Below are positions 61,708 to 64,000 of a stretch of DNA of 64,000 nt, piece after piece. How positions within the stretch are numbered: the first letter of the stretch is position 1; each line of letters opens with the position of its first letter. Under the pieces are notes generated by a model that saw nothing but the letters and a program-made list of their open reading frames with translations, had not been told where the DNA came from and did not search any database. The position numbers and the translations under genes are program-made. Source of the stretch: Histomonas meleagridis (Eukaryota; Parabasalia; Tritrichomonadida; Dientamoebidae); contig WSYJ01000184.1 of NCBI GenBank assembly GCA_020186115.1, forward strand, positions 186,001 to 250,000, written 5' to 3'.

Positions 61708-62400
61708 TAATTTGTAATATCCTTTGCAATCTGTTCAAGTGCCACACGTGCTTCTGGTATTGGATATACTGGATAAACATGATTTAGTCCATTTCCAGTG
61801 ATTAACGTCGAGTCAACATTGTTTTTTGAGTTTCTCATGAAACAATATACAATCAGGATATAACAAATCGCGTGTTCCTACATATTGTACAATGGGTGGT
61901 AAGCCATTTAAGTCACCATATATTGGACTTATCTTTTAATTCTTAAGATCCTCTCCACCAGCCCACGCAGCACCCCCATACTCTAGCAAGCTCTCGAGAA
62001 TTACGTGGGTCAACTCGTTCATATTTGGGAATATCTGGGTTTGTCATAGTAAGATCTACCCATGGAGCAAAAAGAACAAGCTTCTTGGGTAATGGTAGAT
62101 TATTTTCTTTTAGGAAGAGCGCAAATCCTATGGCAAGACCACCACCAGATGAATCACCCATGATAATGAGGTCTGATGGATTTTGAAATGTTTTATATAA
62201 TTCAAATAACTTATCATAGCAATAAGAATATGTACCAAATGGAGCAAGAGGATAAATTGGCATAATTACATTACTGTCCGTTCGCTGTGTAAGTTTGTTA
62301 ATGAAAAATTAGAGGATTATGAACATAGCCACCACCGTGAAGATAGATCACAGTGGAGCAAATAATGTCTATTTTCAATACCATGAAATAGCTTTTGGAT
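61708..62400 (-). pseudogene. HSL-type alpha/beta-hydrolase (esterase/lipase) pseudogene
   Basis: The order of a hormone-sensitive-lipase-family esterase is complete: oxyanion motif VIYLHGGGYVHNP, then IMPIYPLAPFGTYSYCYDKL, nucleophile elbow IIMGDSSGGGLAIGFA, LVLFAPWVDLTMTNPDIPKY, AWAGGEDLKN, ISPIYGDLNGLPPIVQYVGT with the acid region RDLLYPDCIL, and the His region NGLNHVYPVYPIPEA. These are split by single-base shifts near 62310, 61985 and 61835 and a stop (KN then TAA). The part 61943-62263 stays open. Ser, Asp and His of the triad are all still present in sequence. Dead, or affected by sequencing indels. Confidence 0.85.
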
Positions 62401-62497
62401 GATTGGATGATCGATGGCTCGAAAGTCACATTGGATTAAAAAAACAATAACATAATCAATATTAATATTTAATAAAACAGAAGTGTTGTGAACATCA

Positions 62498-63166
62498 TCA
62501 GTTATTGATGAGTCTATTTGCTCTCAAAATTAAATCTTCGCGATATAGTCGGAGGAGATGAATAATTTCATCATATGGAGATGTATCAGAAACAGTTTCT
62601 TGCTTTGATTGGAATACAACTGGAGGTTGAGGGATAGATGACATAGGCATATTGGAAATGTTTTGATTATGAATGTTTGTTGCACCAGGAAATTGAATGT
62701 GAGAAGCTGGAGGTGCAGATTGAATGAAATCTTGAAACCTTAAGTTGGGTTGGTTGGCGTTATAATTTGGATATTGCATATTTGTGGGAAATGTTGGAAC
62801 AGCTTGACCATAATCTTGCTTTGGAAACGAACCTTGCACCTGCATTTCGTGTGGTGGTGGCATTGGCTGCTGATAATTTTGATTATTTATACCTGGAGCT
62901 GGTGGTTGTTGAAAAGTACCTAATGAAACAACATAAACATTAATTGGCATATTATTGACTTGGCACCCATCAAATTGTTTCACGGCTTCTTGTGCACTAC
63001 TTTCTGTTGTAAAAGATACTATGCCAATCAAAGTTGATTCTGGATCATTATCATTTGCTTTTTGTAATTTAACTGATTGAACTTCACCAACTTTCTTAAA
63101 TATGTTTGTAACCACATTTTCATTTATTGTGTTTGGAAGTCCGCATACAAAAATCGTATTTTTCAT
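62498..63166 (-). CDS. RNA-binding protein with one RRM and a Pro/Gln/Asn-rich tail
   Basis: 222 residues from ATG 63166, directly after the initiator-like TCATTTA. RRM at residues about 3-78: RNP2 TIFVCGLP, RNP1-like LIGIVSFTT, with the usual beta-alpha-beta order (INENVVTNIFKKVGEVQSVK, SSAQEAVKQFDGCQV, MPINVYVV). The rest is low complexity (Pro, Gln, Asn, Met) ending in a helix YDEIIHLLRLYREDLILRAN, possibly a protein-binding tail. Domain order is like splicing or mRNA-binding factors, but the exact orthologue is unclear. Confidence 0.82.
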   Translation of the reverse strand: MKNTIFVCGLPNTINENVVTNIFKKVGEVQSVKLQKANDNDPESTLIGIVSFTTESSAQEAVKQFDGCQVNNMPINVYVVSLGTFQQPPAPGINNQNYQQPMPPPHEMQVQGSFPKQDYGQAVPTFPTNMQYPNYNANQPNLRFQDFIQSAPPASHIQFPGATNIHNQNISNMPMSSIPQPPVVFQSKQETVSDTSPYDEIIHLLRLYREDLILRANRLINN

Positions 63167-63441
63167 TAAATGATTATTCACTTAACATTTCTTTTTAACG
63201 TGCTCTTATAAAACCCAAAAATGCAAAAAATTTCTTTTTTTGAACCAAACGTTTGGTTGCCATTCACGTAAATTTATGATGCAGCTTCAAAGCTAAAATA
63301 ATAATTCAACTTATCATTACAAATATCTTAGTGAATTAAAATTAATTTTTTGAAATTAATATTTTGCAACCAATGACCATTATATGATTTGTTCTCAGAT
63401 TTGAAAATCCAAAACAGTGTTAACTTAACTCTTTTTTATTT

Positions 63442-64000
63442 CTAGTCATCGTAAGTAATTTCAACTACTGGCTTAATTAATTCGGCCGGTTTGTTCTTCA
63501 TAAGCATCAAAGCGTCTTCGACCTTTTCGAGTCCTTTGAAGCGGTGAGTGATAAGTTTTGTTGGGTCGAGTTTTCCGTACTTAATTAAAGATGCCAACTT
63601 CTCCATTCTCACTCTACCACCAGGAGTCAAACCACCATGGATGTGCTTGTGGCTCATTCCGACGCCCCATTCAATACGTGGAATCTTAACATTGTCACCT
63701 TCACCAAGGTAATTTACAGATCCAATTACTCCTCCAGCTTTAACCATTTTCACAGCGTCAGCGAATTGATCGCAGTCACCGCCAGCAATGATAACCTTAT
63801 CAACTCCTTTACCATTTGTAAGCTTAAGAACTTGTTCAACGATTGGACCATTCTTATAGTTAATGATATCAGTTGCGCCATATTGAAGTGCGACGTCGCA
63901 GCAGTGCTTACGTGATCCGACAGCAAAAATCCTTGATGCGCCCATCATGTTAGCGCCTGCAACCGACATTAAGCCAACAGGGCCAATGCCAATAACACAT
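63442..64000 (-). CDS. NADP-dependent secondary alcohol dehydrogenase (5' end outside window)
   Basis: The C-terminal 186 residues of a zinc-type medium-chain alcohol dehydrogenase; the frame is open to the window edge (VIGIGPVGLMSVAGANMMGA). Rossmann GxGPVG followed by RIFAVGSRKHCCDVALQYGA; the GSR triad selects NADP over NAD in Thermoanaerobacter-type enzymes. Then ATDIINYKNG, KVIIAGGDCDQFADAVKMVK, GGVIGSVNYLGEGDNV and the end KPAELIKPVVEI. It interconverts acetone/2-propanol or acetaldehyde/ethanol in fermentation. The catalytic zinc residues lie outside the window. This enzyme group is shared by Trichomonas, Entamoeba and bacteria, and is believed to be laterally acquired. Confidence 0.95.
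   Translation of the reverse strand, partial: CVIGIGPVGLMSVAGANMMGASRIFAVGSRKHCCDVALQYGATDIINYKNGPIVEQVLKLTNGKGVDKVIIAGGDCDQFADAVKMVKAGGVIGSVNYLGEGDNVKIPRIEWGVGMSHKHIHGGLTPGGRVRMEKLASLIKYGKLDPTKLITHRFKGLEKVEDALMLMKNKPAELIKPVVEITYDD

Noticed and set aside
1-64000. tRNA, rRNA genes or CRISPR arrays
   Set aside because: No cloverleaf, rRNA-like conserved stretch or spaced direct-repeat array was seen; the only regular arrays are the ankyrin units and the minisatellite. A covariance-model scan was not possible here.

Overview
The window is AT-rich nuclear DNA of a parabasalid (trichomonad) protist, probably Tritrichomonas-like. The evidence is a TCA-type initiator lying 0-3 bases before many ATGs, almost no conventional introns, many DUF3447-ankyrin and BspA-like leucine-rich-repeat genes, an NADP-dependent secondary alcohol dehydrogenase, flagellar and actin genes, and many dead gene copies and transposon relics. 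Species was not determined. Many long open frames begin at TTG or GTG; coding regions here are cut back to the first plausible ATG.

Layout. 0.3-1.8 kb: broken DUF3447 gene and an unknown fragment. 2.0-6.5 kb: two BspA-like surface proteins (-) sharing a 724-bp cassette. 6.9-9.8 kb: DUF3447 gene followed by a 153/170-bp ankyrin array. 9.9-15.5 kb: ARM-like protein, 992-residue coiled coil, small SUN-domain protein. 16-17 kb: dead kinase and histone H3. 18-28.8 kb: housekeeping block (E2F-like factor, RPS18, NIP7, fucosyltransferase, eIF2B-delta, Arp3, two unknowns), with a 17-bp minisatellite at 21.2-21.6 kb. 29-33 kb: ankyrin-RING gene, TKL kinase, dead Myb. 34.7-41 kb: RSPH9, an unknown, V-ATPase c'', and a membrane protein with Asp-box and InlB-type repeats. 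41.4-48 kb: DUF3447-ankyrin gene, double RING protein, RPS15, ankyrin gene. 48.4-51 kb: nested mobile-element relics including an intact-ended 1,077-bp element. 53-56.3 kb: ARM-like protein head-to-head with an ARL6IP1-like membrane protein, then peroxiredoxin. 56.7-61 kb: BspA relic, CRESS-virus-like capsid gene, ankyrin relics. 61.7-64 kb: dead esterase, RRM protein, alcohol dehydrogenase running off the end.

Main discovery candidate: nearly every ankyrin repeat in four or more separate genes is interrupted at the same place, the linker between the '...NAKD' end of one repeat and the 'TAL/TPLH' start of the next. The interruptions are T/A-rich and their hand-counted lengths are 17, 34, 51, 68 or 102 bases, all multiples of 17 (32 of about 37). 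They lack GT-AG ends, often break the frame or carry stops, and the 51- and 68-base forms differ by exactly one 17-base unit. Removing them restores canonical 33/34-residue repeats. A 17-bp minisatellite elsewhere in the window matches one insert at 15 of 17 positions. Possible explanations are ultra-short or nested introns with unusual ends, another RNA- or DNA-level removal, translational bypass, or a spreading 17-bp element. The second candidate is an intact capsid-like gene of a CRESS-DNA virus embedded among surface-protein and ankyrin relics.
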